From Chloroflexota bacterium (GTDB taxonomy: Bacteria > Chloroflexota > Chloroflexia > Chloroflexales > Roseiflexaceae): a DNA stretch of 50,844 nt. A model generated the notes under the pieces. That model was given only the letters and a program-made list of their open reading frames with translations, had not been told where the DNA came from and did not search any database. Shown here piece after piece: positions 17,523 through 27,274 of this stretch. The translations under genes and the position numbers were made by a program. The stretch's first letter is position 1. Each line of letters starts with the position of its first letter. Where the stretch lies: positions 1-50,844 of the forward strand of contig JAUQOW010000003.1 in NCBI GenBank assembly GCA_030550675.1, given 5' to 3'.

Positions 17523-19433
17523 CTACCCGACAAAAAAGCCATTGACGAACAAGGCAGTCGCCCATGTCAGCAGGATGAGCGCTGCCGGCGTCGCCAGCGC
17601 CAGCGTCATCGGGCGACGCTCGATCAGCACCGCCGCAGCAACGAATGCTGGCAGCGCCAGCAGAACATAGCGCGGCAGCGAATGCGACACATTCGTCAGA
17701 TACGCAGGCGCAAGCATCATGACCGCCGTCAGACTATAGACCAGCGGCATGCGACGCAGCGCCAGCGCCGATAAGCCAGCGAACATCAGCCAGACGAGCA
17801 ATTGAAACACGCGCGTGATCCAGCGACCGCTCCAGTGATCTGCACCGGTGATAATCGTCTCAATCATCATCGAGAGTTGCACCCACGGCGGACTGAGCTG
17901 TTGATCCCAGATGTCGCGTTGGGTCTGCATAAAAATCAATGGCGACCCAAAACGCCACCACTGATACGCCATAAACAAACCCAGACCCAACGCTGGCAAG
18001 AGCGGCGCCAGATAAGCGCTGCTTAACGGCGGGCGCCGCCAGCCAGCGCGCTCCAGCAACGCCAGCGCAATGACGGGCGCCATCAGCGCGCCTGGCAAAC
18101 GGGTCAGGCTCAGAAAAAATCCGGCGACGCCTGCAAGCATCCAGCGTTGCCGACGCAATCCCCACAAGGTCAGCGCCAGCAGCGCCAGCGCAACCGCCTC
18201 TGCATACACAGCGCCTAAGAAGAAGGACGTAGGAAAACACAACAACGTTGCAATTGCGCGATAGGCGATCGACGCGTCAAAGTCGCGCCTGATGACGTCG
18301 GCGAATATCAGCGCCGCAGCCAGCAGGGCGACGTGGGTGACGATCAATCCGGCGGCGACTGCATCGCCCCCTGTGAGGGGCAGGACTATCCTGATGAGGA
18401 GCGGATAGAGCGGCAGAAAAGCCATGTTTGCATGCTCTTCCGGCGGATGCTGGTACCCCATGATCACGATGCTCAGGTACAACCGCGAGTCCCACTGCGA
18501 CCAGGCGGCGCCGATCGCCTGATCGAACGGCACGTGCCACGGGATGGACCATGCAGACAACGCTTTGCGATCGCTGACGATCAACTGCGCCAGCGGGGAA
18601 AGCCAGGCGCCGGTTTGCAATGCCGCCCACGCAACCGCCCAGAGCGCCACGCGCCATGCAGCCAGAAGCAAGGCGACTGCGAGCAGCGTCCGCTGAACGA
18701 GCCACAATGGCGGACGCGCAGCCAGGGCGCCAAACATAGCGACGACCGCCGCCGCGACGCTCCAGAGAACCGGCGAGGCGTGCTGACCGCGCAACACCCA
18801 GACGACCCAGAGCGCTCCCATCGCCGCCAGCGCCAGCAGCGCCAGCGCCGCTCGTCGGTCATCAACCAGCAGGGTGATGGCGATCCAGGCGCCGCCCATC
18901 AGAATCAGCGCGATGCCCAGCGTTTGCAGCGAAGGAAGCGCCCATCCTTTCGAGCGTATCTCCAGATAATCGAGCAGCACGCCCAGCCGCCGGGGTTCGC
19001 CTGGCGGTTGAAGCGTGGCGCTTGTCAGGCGCACCGCCAGTACGCCGCGACCATCGGCGTGCGCCAGGAAACGGAAGAGCCGCATCGAACCAACGTTGCC
19101 GAGATCAACGCTGCGTCCGCCAATCTCAATGGACGTCGGCAGAGGATCGCGTCCGCCAGGACCGCCCATCCGCACCAGAACTTCATACGCGCCCGCACCA
19201 GCCATCGGCGCCAGGATGAGCGATTGCCCCTGCGAGTAGGCGTAGGACATGGTTGCATTGTACTCTGGAGCGTACAGTCTGGAAATCGGGGCTGGCTGAG
19301 CGCCGACGTCATACGCAGCGCGCAGGGGCAGCGCATGCAGCGCAACAATGGCAGCGAGCATCGTTACCCCTACGAACAGGGATCCCCAAATAAAGAGCGC
19401 GTTTCGCCGAAGGAACTGTTGCTTAATGAGCAT
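17523..19433 (-). CDS. Polytopic mannosyltransferase-like protein (PIG-V family type)
   Basis: This 636-residue membrane protein contains 'WDSRLYLSIVIMGY' followed by 'AFLPLYPLLIRIV', the hallmark of PIG-V-like polyprenol-phosphate-sugar-dependent glycosyltransferases. The rest consists of about ten membrane segments. Unlike typical relatives, a soluble stretch of about 120 residues (roughly 45-165) follows the first membrane helix and looks like a beta-sandwich, presumably outside. It probably adds a mannose-like sugar to a lipid or protein on the outer face. The ATG at 19433 has GGAAG upstream. It lies 10 bases before the kinase start codon on the same strand, so they are probably co-transcribed. 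Confidence 0.8.
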   Translation of the reverse strand: MLIKQQFLRRNALFIWGSLFVGVTMLAAIVALHALPLRAAYDVGAQPAPISRLYAPEYNATMSYAYSQGQSLILAPMAGAGAYEVLVRMGGPGGRDPLPTSIEIGGRSVDLGNVGSMRLFRFLAHADGRGVLAVRLTSATLQPPGEPRRLGVLLDYLEIRSKGWALPSLQTLGIALILMGGAWIAITLLVDDRRAALALLALAAMGALWVVWVLRGQHASPVLWSVAAAVVAMFGALAARPPLWLVQRTLLAVALLLAAWRVALWAVAWAALQTGAWLSPLAQLIVSDRKALSAWSIPWHVPFDQAIGAAWSQWDSRLYLSIVIMGYQHPPEEHANMAFLPLYPLLIRIVLPLTGGDAVAAGLIVTHVALLAAALIFADVIRRDFDASIAYRAIATLLCFPTSFFLGAVYAEAVALALLALTLWGLRRQRWMLAGVAGFFLSLTRLPGALMAPVIALALLERAGWRRPPLSSAYLAPLLPALGLGLFMAYQWWRFGSPLIFMQTQRDIWDQQLSPPWVQLSMMIETIITGADHWSGRWITRVFQLLVWLMFAGLSALALRRMPLVYSLTAVMMLAPAYLTNVSHSLPRYVLLALPAFVAAAVLIERRPMTLALATPAALILLTWATALFVNGFFVG

Positions 19434-19457
19434 CAATCTTCCGGGATTTCTCGCTGT

Positions 19458-19488
19458 AAGGTTGACGCGAAGACGCAAAGGCGCAGGG
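19458..19488. repeat. Second copy of the GACGCAAAG-type dispersed repeat
   Basis: AAGGTTGACGCGAAGACGCAAAG matches the copy at 5004-5026 (AAGGTTGACACAAAGACGCAAAG) at all but two positions. It sits in the divergent gap between the mannosyltransferase and the PBP genes. The match across more than 14 kb shows a dispersed element and not chance. Confidence 0.7.
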
Positions 19489-19647
19489 CCGTGCAATGAA
19501 TACGACACATCTTGCTGCATTTTGCAGTACTATGCCCATCTTTCCAGGAAACCCTTCTCCAGCGCTGCTTAATAAAGCCCGGCTTCCAGTCCATGACGGC
19601 GATTATAGCATCTGCAATCGGATGTGCAATGTGTTACAATCGGAGGT

Positions 19648-22431
19648 ATGGACAGCACACACCGAAACCGTCGTTTCCGACTGCGGGGGCGCGCGCCGCT
19701 GCCTCCCGGCATGCTGCGGCGCGGACGTTCCGTTGAACCGGAGATGCGAATTGGCGGCATGCTGGCGCGCCTGCTCCTGGCGTTTCTGGCGCTGGGGGTC
19801 GTCATAGCGCTGGGAGTCGTCGGAGTGGCGTACAGCGCCTACAGCGATCTCGCGGCGTCGCTCAAACCGCGCCTGGCAGCCATTGAGAACCGCGAGAGCT
19901 TTGAAACGACGCGGTTGTACGACCGCAACGGGCAGTTGCTCTACGAATTCTTCGGCGCGGGAAAACGCACTCGCGTCTCTCTCGATCAGATTTCGACCTA
20001 TCTGATCAGCGCCACCGTCGCCATCGAGGATCGCACCTTCTTTGAGAATCGCGGCGTTGATTATCTGGGCATTCTGCGCACGCTGCTGACCAGCCTCCAG
20101 GCGGGTGAGGAGACCGGCGGCGCTTCGACCATCACGCAGCAGTTAATCAAAAACGTTGTGCTGAGCGAGGAGGAGCGCCGATACGAAAACCGCTACCAGC
20201 GCAAAATTATCGAGATCATCCTGGCGCAGGAACTTTCGGAGCAGTACTCGAAGAAGGACATTCTCGAGTTGTATCTCAATGAGATCTATTACGGCAACCT
20301 GGCGTATGGCATCGAAGCCGCCTCCAATGTCTACTTCGGCATCCCGGCGAAAGACCTGAACCTGCCGCAGGCGGCGCTGCTGGCGGGGCTGCCGCAGTTG
20401 CCCAGCGTGTATGATCCGTTCAATTACCTGGATGGCGGCGTGCTCAAGGGGGTGCGCCTGGAGGATGGCTGGCTCAGCCCGGCGTACCGCCTGCCGACCG
20501 GCACGCCGCCGCCGAAGTGGCGGCAGGTCGCCGTGCTGCGGCAGATGGTGGAAGAAGGGATTATTTCAGACCAGGTTGCGCGCCGCGCAGCCGCCGTCGA
20601 TCTCACCTTCGCCAGCCAGATCGTGCCGCTCAATGCGCCGCACTTCGTCTTCTATGTGCGTCGTCTGCTGGAAGAAGAGTATGGTCCGCAGTTCGCCAAT
20701 ATGGGGCTGTCGGTGTACACAACGATAGACCTCGATCTCCAGCGGATGGCGCAGGAGAAGGCTGCTGAACGCATTCAAGAACTGGAAGAGCGCAACATTC
20801 ACAACGCAGCAGTTGTCATCCTTCAGCCGAATACCGGGCAGATTCTGGCGATGGTCGGCAGTATCGATTACAACAAAACGATCCCGACCAAAACTCCCGG
20901 CGAAACCGGCAACGTGCTCGATGGGCAGGTCAACGTCGCTGTGCGCGAGCGCCAACCCGGATCGGCGCTCAAGCCCTTCACCTATCTGGCGGCGATGGAG
21001 CGCGGCATGACGCCGGAGACGGTGATCTGGGACGTGCCGACGAAGTTTCCGCTGATCGCGGGTGAATGGTACGAACCGCAGAACTACAACGGACGCTGGA
21101 ACGGACCGGTGCGGATGCGCGCGGCGCTCGCCAACTCGCTGAACATGCCAGCGGTCAAGGCGCTGAAGTACGCTGGCATCGACGAAACCATCGGGCTGCT
21201 GCGTCGCGCTGGCATCACGACCTTGCAGCGCGGCAGCGGGTTCTACGGGCTGGCGCTGACCCTGGGGGGCGGTGAAGTCACGCCGCTGGAGCTGACTGCC
21301 GCCTACAACACGCTGGCGAGCGGCGGACGCTACTATCCGCCCGTCGCCATTCTGAAAGTTGTCGACTCTGCCGGACGGACGCTGCAAGAGTTTCGCCCAA
21401 CGCTCCGTCCGCAAACGCTCAATCCGGACCACGTGGCGATCATTACCGATATGCTGAGCGACGACCGGGCGCGCGCCCCCATCTGGGGGTTGAACAGCAA
21501 ACTGAAGCTGTCCCGCCCGGCTGCGGTCAAAACCGGCACCTCGAACGACTGGCGCGACGCCTGGGCTGTCGGGTACACGCCGTATGTGACGGTCGGCGTG
21601 TGGACCGGCAACAACAACAATGAACCGACGAAGAAAGTCGAGAGTCTGACCGGCGGCGGCGTCATCTGGCACAACATCATGGAAGAGTTGTTCGCCAATC
21701 CAAAGTTTCAGCGCCTGCTCGCCGAGCCGTATCCTGAGGGTCGTTTGCCCCTCGATTTCAAAAAACCGTCATGGCTGGTGCGCAAACCGATCTGCCCGCT
21801 GCCAGGACCTTACCACGTCTCCAATGAGGAACTGTTTGCGCCGGATATGCTGCCTGCCAGTTCTGCGGCGGTTTCCAACACGGCTCAACTCTGCCGCGAC
21901 ATTTTTACCGAGGTGCGGGTGGTGCGGCTGAGCGACGCTCCTATCGAAACGACCAGCCTCATCACCGACACCGCTGTTGCCGGGCAGTGGTACTGCTCTC
22001 CCGGCGAAGATCAGAATATCGCACCAGAGCGGGTGACGACCATTCTGACGTGGAATGTGCCGCCGCCGGACCCGGACGAGCAGATTGTGTATCGGTGGGA
22101 AGGGATGAGCGCTTCGATTGGCGACCGAACTGTAGCGCCAATCGTCGCCGCCGCCATTCCGGCGTGTACGGCGGAAATGCTCATCCCCTACGCGCCGCCG
22201 CCTCCGGGTGCGGTGCGCATGCCGGATCTGCGGCGCTTTGGCGAGAACCAGGCGAAGGAACAACTGGCAGCGCTCGGCATCTTCAACGTCTACGTTGATT
22301 ATCAGACGCGCGACCGCATTCCTGACGTATTCGACGAATACCCGCCGTATGCCGTCGTCAGCACGCTGCCTGCGCCCGGTGAGTGGATCGATCCGAACGT
22401 GACCGTTGTGCTTGGCGTGCGCGCGCCATAG
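19648..22431 (+). CDS. Class A penicillin-binding protein (PBP1A type) with PASTA-like C-terminus
   Basis: This 927-residue bifunctional enzyme polymerises and cross-links peptidoglycan. After a membrane anchor (about 37-65) it has the GT51 glycosyltransferase domain with E127 in 'EDRTFF' and 'GGASTITQQLIKN'. The transpeptidase domain has S439 in 'SALK', 'SLN' (497-499) and 'KTG' (628-630). The last 70 residues look like a PASTA domain ('VRMPDLRRFGENQAKEQLAALG'), a muropeptide or beta-lactam sensor. The start is uncertain: GGAGG lies only one base before this ATG, so the message may be leaderless (TACAAT at 19635-19640 could be a -10 box), or a later ATG at 19711 or 19744 may be used. Confidence 0.93.
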   Translation: MDSTHRNRRFRLRGRAPLPPGMLRRGRSVEPEMRIGGMLARLLLAFLALGVVIALGVVGVAYSAYSDLAASLKPRLAAIENRESFETTRLYDRNGQLLYEFFGAGKRTRVSLDQISTYLISATVAIEDRTFFENRGVDYLGILRTLLTSLQAGEETGGASTITQQLIKNVVLSEEERRYENRYQRKIIEIILAQELSEQYSKKDILELYLNEIYYGNLAYGIEAASNVYFGIPAKDLNLPQAALLAGLPQLPSVYDPFNYLDGGVLKGVRLEDGWLSPAYRLPTGTPPPKWRQVAVLRQMVEEGIISDQVARRAAAVDLTFASQIVPLNAPHFVFYVRRLLEEEYGPQFANMGLSVYTTIDLDLQRMAQEKAAERIQELEERNIHNAAVVILQPNTGQILAMVGSIDYNKTIPTKTPGETGNVLDGQVNVAVRERQPGSALKPFTYLAAMERGMTPETVIWDVPTKFPLIAGEWYEPQNYNGRWNGPVRMRAALANSLNMPAVKALKYAGIDETIGLLRRAGITTLQRGSGFYGLALTLGGGEVTPLELTAAYNTLASGGRYYPPVAILKVVDSAGRTLQEFRPTLRPQTLNPDHVAIITDMLSDDRARAPIWGLNSKLKLSRPAAVKTGTSNDWRDAWAVGYTPYVTVGVWTGNNNNEPTKKVESLTGGGVIWHNIMEELFANPKFQRLLAEPYPEGRLPLDFKKPSWLVRKPICPLPGPYHVSNEELFAPDMLPASSAAVSNTAQLCRDIFTEVRVVRLSDAPIETTSLITDTAVAGQWYCSPGEDQNIAPERVTTILTWNVPPPDPDEQIVYRWEGMSASIGDRTVAPIVAAAIPACTAEMLIPYAPPPPGAVRMPDLRRFGENQAKEQLAALGIFNVYVDYQTRDRIPDVFDEYPPYAVVSTLPAPGEWIDPNVTVVLGVRAP

Positions 22432-23049
22432 TTATGCGCCGGTAACGATGCGTGCGGCAATGGCTGCGATCTTTGCGCCATAATCGATGCCAGGGCTGGC
22501 CCATCCCTGCCCTGTTGGGTTGTGCGCTTTGCCAAGTCGCTTAAGGATTGGCGCCGAACCGCGCATACGCGCCGGCAGCGCCCGATAGCGCAGCGCGCGC
22601 TCGATAGCGGCGCGCTGCACCGGGTTCTCGGCGCCGATGGGAAGCGCATACGCCAGCAACCGCCCGACATGCGCTGGAATGGCGTCGTGTTCCCACGTTG
22701 CGAAACTGACCCCCGCTTCCCATTGCCACCGCTGAGTGTTGAACGCCCAACCGTCCGTATTCGGCGGTCGGGTCGCCTGCCTTTGACCGGTGACGCCGAT
22801 TCCCGCCGGGTTGCGTTGCGGGCGCGCTGCCCAGAAGCTGGTCAGATTGCCAGTTTCGTGGATCATCTGCGCCACCGCCAGCGTCGGGTCAATGCCGACC
22901 TCGGCGCACAGTCGCCAGTATGTCGGCACGATGATCGCCTCAATATCGTGCACGGTGTACTCGCCGTGCGGACGCGCCAGGATGAAGGCTGCCAACTGCG
23001 CGACGCTGGCGGTTGGTTTGCCAAGAATCGGCGTCAGGTCGGTGAACAT
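22432..23049 (-). CDS. Glucosaminidase-domain protein
   Basis: This 205-residue protein resembles the glucosaminidase (peptidoglycan hydrolase) fold, with 'LAVAQMIHETGNLTSFWA' holding the likely catalytic glutamate and 'NPAGIGVTG' after it. It has no signal peptide in this reading, which is odd for a wall hydrolase; it may leave the cell another way or act as a fragment of a larger system. The ATG at 23049 has AAAGGA upstream. It is 11 bases after the SdrD-B protein stop and ends directly against the PBP stop codon, so the two transcripts converge with no spacer. Function is likely but not certain. Confidence 0.75.
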   Translation of the reverse strand: MFTDLTPILGKPTASVAQLAAFILARPHGEYTVHDIEAIIVPTYWRLCAEVGIDPTLAVAQMIHETGNLTSFWAARPQRNPAGIGVTGQRQATRPPNTDGWAFNTQRWQWEAGVSFATWEHDAIPAHVGRLLAYALPIGAENPVQRAAIERALRYRALPARMRGSAPILKRLGKAHNPTGQGWASPGIDYGAKIAAIAARIVTGA

Positions 23050-23060
23050 ATCGGCGTCCT

Positions 23061-25883
23061 TTACCGAACAATCATCGGTATCATCACTCGATACGGCGGC
23101 GATGTCGCCTGTACCCGCGCCATCGCTGGACCGTACCGGTTGACCCGTCCGGTTGTTTCGATCTCCTCCAGCCAGTAGGCGTATGCTACGTCTGGTTGCG
23201 CTGTGACATCGCGCCATTCGTAGGCGGCGCCGCTGCCCGGACTGCCGCGCGCACGGATGAGGACGGGAGTCGCAATCACCGCGTCTTCGATGCGCCCCGT
23301 AGCGCTGCGGAGCAGTCGGAATCCGGCAGTATCGCGTTCCATGACCGTCGCCCAGCGAACGACCAGCGCGCCATCTTCCCGGCTGGCGGCGAAGTATTCG
23401 AGCACAATCGCGGTTGGCGCACCCTCGAAGAACCCGAAGTCGTAGGTGTGATTGTTCGTCCCGGCAGCCGCATGATTACCGTAGGGAATGACGAATACTG
23501 CATTATTCCCGACGGTCACGCCGTCGGAGTCGCGGCTATCACCGTTCGGGCTGTCATCGTTGTTGGCAAGCGTCAGAGTCAGGTTGGTCAACGCCGGTTG
23601 TTGATTTGGACCGGTAATGTTCGGGATGCGGATCTCATACTCCGATGCGCCGCCTGGCGTGCCGGTGCGGGTGCGAATGCCGATCCCGCCATCATGGATG
23701 ATGTTGTCGTTCAGGTCGGCATCGACCTGGTCTCTGCCGCTGCGGAAGTAGTACGTCCCTTCGGCGTCGGTGACGGCCACGCCAATTCGCGTACCGTTGC
23801 GCCACAACTCAACCGTCACGCCAGGGATTGGTCGTTCGCCGGGGTCCTGCACGCCATTGCGGTTGGCATCGAGCCAGACGCGGTTGCCAATCTCGATCGG
23901 CGCCTGATCACAAAACGTCTCCAGGTCGCCAAGCCCGGCTGATTTGCCGAACGTTGCGCGCCGCACCCGCGTGCCGGGCGGTGAACCGATCGGTTGATCC
24001 GTCCCGAAGATCGTATAGGCATTGGTAAGAGCGCCATTGGCGGCATTGAACCAGCGCAGACCGCCGGAGCGGACCTGACCTCCCGAATCCGCTGGCAGCG
24101 CATCGTAAGCCGTAGTGATGACCCGGCGCAACCCGTAGTGCACCGCCATGCCGCCGATGGTCACTTCATCGTGGGCTGTGCCGTACTCGTCGCGATGGTA
24201 GAACTCGCCATTGCCCGGACCCTGCCGATTGTTCGTTGATCCGCCGACAAGACCGCCAGGGCACGCGCCCGCATTTTCCAGGCTATAGCCGGAGGGCGAT
24301 GCGGGATCAACACACACGCGCAGCAGATCACCGGCGGCGACGCCTTCGTACTCGCTGGTATCCGTGGCAATCGTGCTGTAGTTGCGGTTGCCCAGTTGCA
24401 TGCCAGCGCGATCATTGAACGCAACCAGGATCGCGCCGTCAACATCGAAATCGATTGAGGTCAACATGGGCTGCGGGTAGATCGTCTGGTTGTACGGACC
24501 CTGACCGGGCAGCGCCATTGGGGGACCAATATCACTCCACTCGTTGATCCAGGGCAGCCAGGCGGCGGATGCGCGACGGGCGGGGCTTTCATTCGACGCC
24601 CGCCCGCGCGGATAGTTGAGCGGGAACGAGAAGACCTCGGTGAAGTTCCCCGTGGCGCCAGCGGGATCGTGGCGGTAGATATGCGCCGTCAGATCGGTCG
24701 TATCGGTGTTCTTCCCCACATAAGGAAGTTCTCCCGAACAAACGCCGCCGACATACACCTGCCCGGCATACGCCTTCACCGCCCATGGGCGGAACACGCC
24801 ATCGCTACATGCAGGCGTCGGCAATGGATGCACGGTAATGTCAGCCGCTGTTGGTGTCACAGGCGGAACGCCAATACGGATTTCAAGCAGGGTTCGGGCG
24901 GTCAGGTTGACCACCCACAAGGTCTCTTCATCTTCCGACAGCGAAATGCCGCCAATGCCGATCTTGCCGATTGCATCGAACGCTGCCGGGTCGCGACTCG
25001 GATCAGCCTCGTTAATGCCCAGGTCGCCGGGGCTGCGCGGATCAGGACCGACTGCAACGCCAGGAGGATATCCTGCGGCATTCAAATCGATCAATACACC
25101 GGGAGGAACGACGCGATCGCGATCAATGCGGTAGATGGCGCCAATGCCGCCGGCGCCAAAACCGACGTGGCGTTTCACCACTGCCGCCGCCAGCAGCGTC
25201 CGACTGGAACGCTGATAGGCAAGCCCCCATGTCGCGCCGACCTGCTGACCAGTTGCCAGATACACATTCTCACCAGGACCAGTGGTGGCTGGCTCGAAGG
25301 GAACCTGCACAATGGCGAACCGACCCGCTGTCGTGCCGCCGCCCTGCGGATCGCCGTTCGTGTAGCAACTGGTGACGAGGTCTGGTCCCTGCTGACAATA
25401 CTCCGCCGGATTGTGCAATGCAAAATTGATATTCGATGAATTGCCGTCCGGCACGAACTGCACGCTGGTATTGTTACTAGCGCCCTGCGCTGCCGGACGC
25501 ATATACGAGGGCCAACCGCTGAACTCGATGCGATATGGTCCTGTCCCGGCAGCATTGAGGGTATAACTTCCAATCGCTGGCATATTCAGCGCAGTGCACT
25601 CTGCTATTGGATTTCCAGGACCAAGGCACAGCGTTGCGAAACTGACCGTAATTCCCGCCACGTCGCCCGACGGGTCATAGGCGGCGACCGTAATGCCGCC
25701 GACGCCGGGTTCGTTCTCGTCGCGCACACCATCGCCGTCAAGATCACGGAACACTACGCCGCTAATGACGCCAGCCGCCTGAACCCTGGCAGCCATCGGG
25801 AGGGCGACTGCGATAAGCGCCATAATCAGCGCGCTGACCATCAGAGCCAGAGAGCGCCGTTCGAGGGACCAAAAACGTTGCAT
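23061..25883 (-). CDS. Secreted surface protein with two SdrD-B-like domains
   Basis: The 940-residue protein has a Sec signal peptide of about 37 residues, then an SdrD-B-like domain ('GVVFRDLDGDGVRDENEPGV', calcium-binding Asp pattern). A central part of about 550 residues, rich in Gly, Pro and Asn, looks like a propeller. A second SdrD-B domain follows ('NRVWLDANRNGVQDPGERPI'). The C-terminal 110 residues form a module starting 'VVLEYFAASREDGALVVRW', and the protein ends in 'YRVMIPMIVR'. It is probably extracellular and calcium-stabilised. The ATG at 25883 has AGGAGGA upstream. It lies 19 bases after the di-haem peroxidase gene. Confidence 0.85.
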   Translation of the reverse strand: MQRFWSLERRSLALMVSALIMALIAVALPMAARVQAAGVISGVVFRDLDGDGVRDENEPGVGGITVAAYDPSGDVAGITVSFATLCLGPGNPIAECTALNMPAIGSYTLNAAGTGPYRIEFSGWPSYMRPAAQGASNNTSVQFVPDGNSSNINFALHNPAEYCQQGPDLVTSCYTNGDPQGGGTTAGRFAIVQVPFEPATTGPGENVYLATGQQVGATWGLAYQRSSRTLLAAAVVKRHVGFGAGGIGAIYRIDRDRVVPPGVLIDLNAAGYPPGVAVGPDPRSPGDLGINEADPSRDPAAFDAIGKIGIGGISLSEDEETLWVVNLTARTLLEIRIGVPPVTPTAADITVHPLPTPACSDGVFRPWAVKAYAGQVYVGGVCSGELPYVGKNTDTTDLTAHIYRHDPAGATGNFTEVFSFPLNYPRGRASNESPARRASAAWLPWINEWSDIGPPMALPGQGPYNQTIYPQPMLTSIDFDVDGAILVAFNDRAGMQLGNRNYSTIATDTSEYEGVAAGDLLRVCVDPASPSGYSLENAGACPGGLVGGSTNNRQGPGNGEFYHRDEYGTAHDEVTIGGMAVHYGLRRVITTAYDALPADSGGQVRSGGLRWFNAANGALTNAYTIFGTDQPIGSPPGTRVRRATFGKSAGLGDLETFCDQAPIEIGNRVWLDANRNGVQDPGERPIPGVTVELWRNGTRIGVAVTDAEGTYYFRSGRDQVDADLNDNIIHDGGIGIRTRTGTPGGASEYEIRIPNITGPNQQPALTNLTLTLANNDDSPNGDSRDSDGVTVGNNAVFVIPYGNHAAAGTNNHTYDFGFFEGAPTAIVLEYFAASREDGALVVRWATVMERDTAGFRLLRSATGRIEDAVIATPVLIRARGSPGSGAAYEWRDVTAQPDVAYAYWLEEIETTGRVNRYGPAMARVQATSPPYRVMIPMIVR

Positions 25884-25902
25884 GGTTCGTCCTCCTGTGT
25901 GT

Positions 25903-27000
25903 TTACCGGGAGACCGGGCGAACGAGCGAGGTTCGCCCATCGGACAGAAACGGATCGGCGAATGCGGGGTTCCGCAGCGCCTCTTCGTCAGTCAGCGCCT
26001 CGAGAAACGCGATCAGATCGCGACGCTCATCGTCGCTCAACACAAACCCGACGATTAACGGGTGACGTGCAGCGGCGCGCTCTGGTTCAGCGCCCGCCCC
26101 CACGCGCCCGCCCGATTCGTAGAAGCGGATGACCGCTTCGAGCGTCGGCAGGCTGCCGTCGTGCATGTAGGGCGCCGTTACCGCCACATTCCGCAACGGC
26201 GGCACGCGAAACCGGTAGGCATCCTCCGGCTTCCCGGTCGCCTCCGCCAGACCGCGATCCGCACTGCGCCCGGCGCCTGTCGCCACATATGCCAGATCGG
26301 ACCAGCGCGGCGGCGCAACGCGATCCGGCGGCGCAACATCAACGTGGCAGCGGCTACACGCCAGACCCGGCGAAAAAAAGAGCGCCATGCCGCGCTTCGC
26401 ACTGTCGCTCAGCGCAGCGCTTTCGCTGCGGTAGACATATCGGTCGTATGGCGTGTTGCGCGCCGTCAACGAACGAACGAAGGCTGCCAGCGCTTCGGTG
26501 ATGCGCGGCCAGGTGAATGGGTCGGCATCTGCGGGAAAGGCGGCGGCAAAGCGACGGGTGTACTCAGGGTCAGCGCGCAATCTGGCAATGATATGCGCCT
26601 CGTGACCTGTCACTCCCATTTCAGGCGGATCGACGGCAAAGAGCGCACGCGCGACCTGTTGCTCCAGCAAGCGAACCTCAGCATTCGCCCAGGTTAACGA
26701 CGGCAGTTCGCCGCTGTTGAACAGCCCTGGCGCATTCCGGCGCAGCGGCATACCGGTGGCGCCGGTCGGAACGGATCGTCCGTCGCTGAACCCCAATTCC
26801 TGGCGATGACACGTGGCGCACGCCACCTCTCCGTTTGCCGACAAACGACGGTCGTAAAAGAGCCATCGTCCCAGTTCGATGGTCGCCTGCGGCGATCCGC
26901 CGGGCGCCAGCGATCTGGAGTCATGGGAAATCGCTCGGACTATCGTGATGAGAGTCGCAATGAACAGCGCTATACTGGAGAGCAGAGCCGCACGCTGCAT
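25903..27000 (-). CDS. Di-haem cytochrome c peroxidase (MauG/CcpA family)
   Basis: This 365-residue exported protein has an N-terminal hydrophobic signal or anchor (about 5-24) and two haem-binding motifs, C61-A-T-C64-H65 and C215-S-R-C218-H219. The spacing and the sequence 'GRWLFYDRRLSANGEVACATCH' fit the bacterial di-haem cytochrome c peroxidase family. Members reduce peroxide with electrons from small cytochromes or, in MauG relatives, modify partner proteins. It is the first gene of a three-gene minus-strand run with the SdrD-B surface protein and the glucosaminidase, so a surface partner is possible. Confidence 0.92.
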   Translation of the reverse strand: MQRAALLSSIALFIATLITIVRAISHDSRSLAPGGSPQATIELGRWLFYDRRLSANGEVACATCHRQELGFSDGRSVPTGATGMPLRRNAPGLFNSGELPSLTWANAEVRLLEQQVARALFAVDPPEMGVTGHEAHIIARLRADPEYTRRFAAAFPADADPFTWPRITEALAAFVRSLTARNTPYDRYVYRSESAALSDSAKRGMALFFSPGLACSRCHVDVAPPDRVAPPRWSDLAYVATGAGRSADRGLAEATGKPEDAYRFRVPPLRNVAVTAPYMHDGSLPTLEAVIRFYESGGRVGAGAEPERAAARHPLIVGFVLSDDERRDLIAFLEALTDEEALRNPAFADPFLSDGRTSLVRPVSR

Positions 27001-27139
27001 GGATTTCGGCAGCCTTCAGGTGTCGCTGCGCCCGGAAAGAGCACAGCCAGCTAATCGGCATCCATGAAACGCCGATGATCGAGTCAGATGTGCGCCAGCG
27101 GGGCTGCGATGCAGGTGCTTATGTATTGCTGGTCGTACT

Positions 27140-27168
27140 ATACTAACACGCAGATCGGGTCGGATCAA
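27140..27168 (-). promoter_or_regulatory. Candidate promoter of the di-haem peroxidase operon
   Basis: On the minus strand TTGATC (27163-27168) and TAGTAT (27140-27145) are separated by 17 bases, about 140 bases upstream of the peroxidase start. The match is moderate. Confidence 0.4.
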
Positions 27169-27210
27169 TGGTCAAATTTGCCGGAAATGCGGCTGCGTCC
27201 GACGGATGTG

Positions 27211-27239
27211 TTCATCTTTTCGTAAACATCGGGTATACT
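27211..27239 (+). promoter_or_regulatory. Candidate promoter of the VOC gene
   Basis: TATACT at 27234-27239 is a good -10 box, with a weak -35 (TTCATC, 27211-27216) 17 bases upstream. The start codon follows 35 bases later with AAAGG as ribosome site. Confidence 0.5.
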
Positions 27240-27274
27240 TTCGCCTAGCAGTTTCAGCGTGAAAGGTCAGTCCT

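Noticed and set aside
20566-21672. 368-codon minus-strand frame inside the PBP gene
   Set aside because: It lies opposite the transpeptidase motifs and shows no family features.
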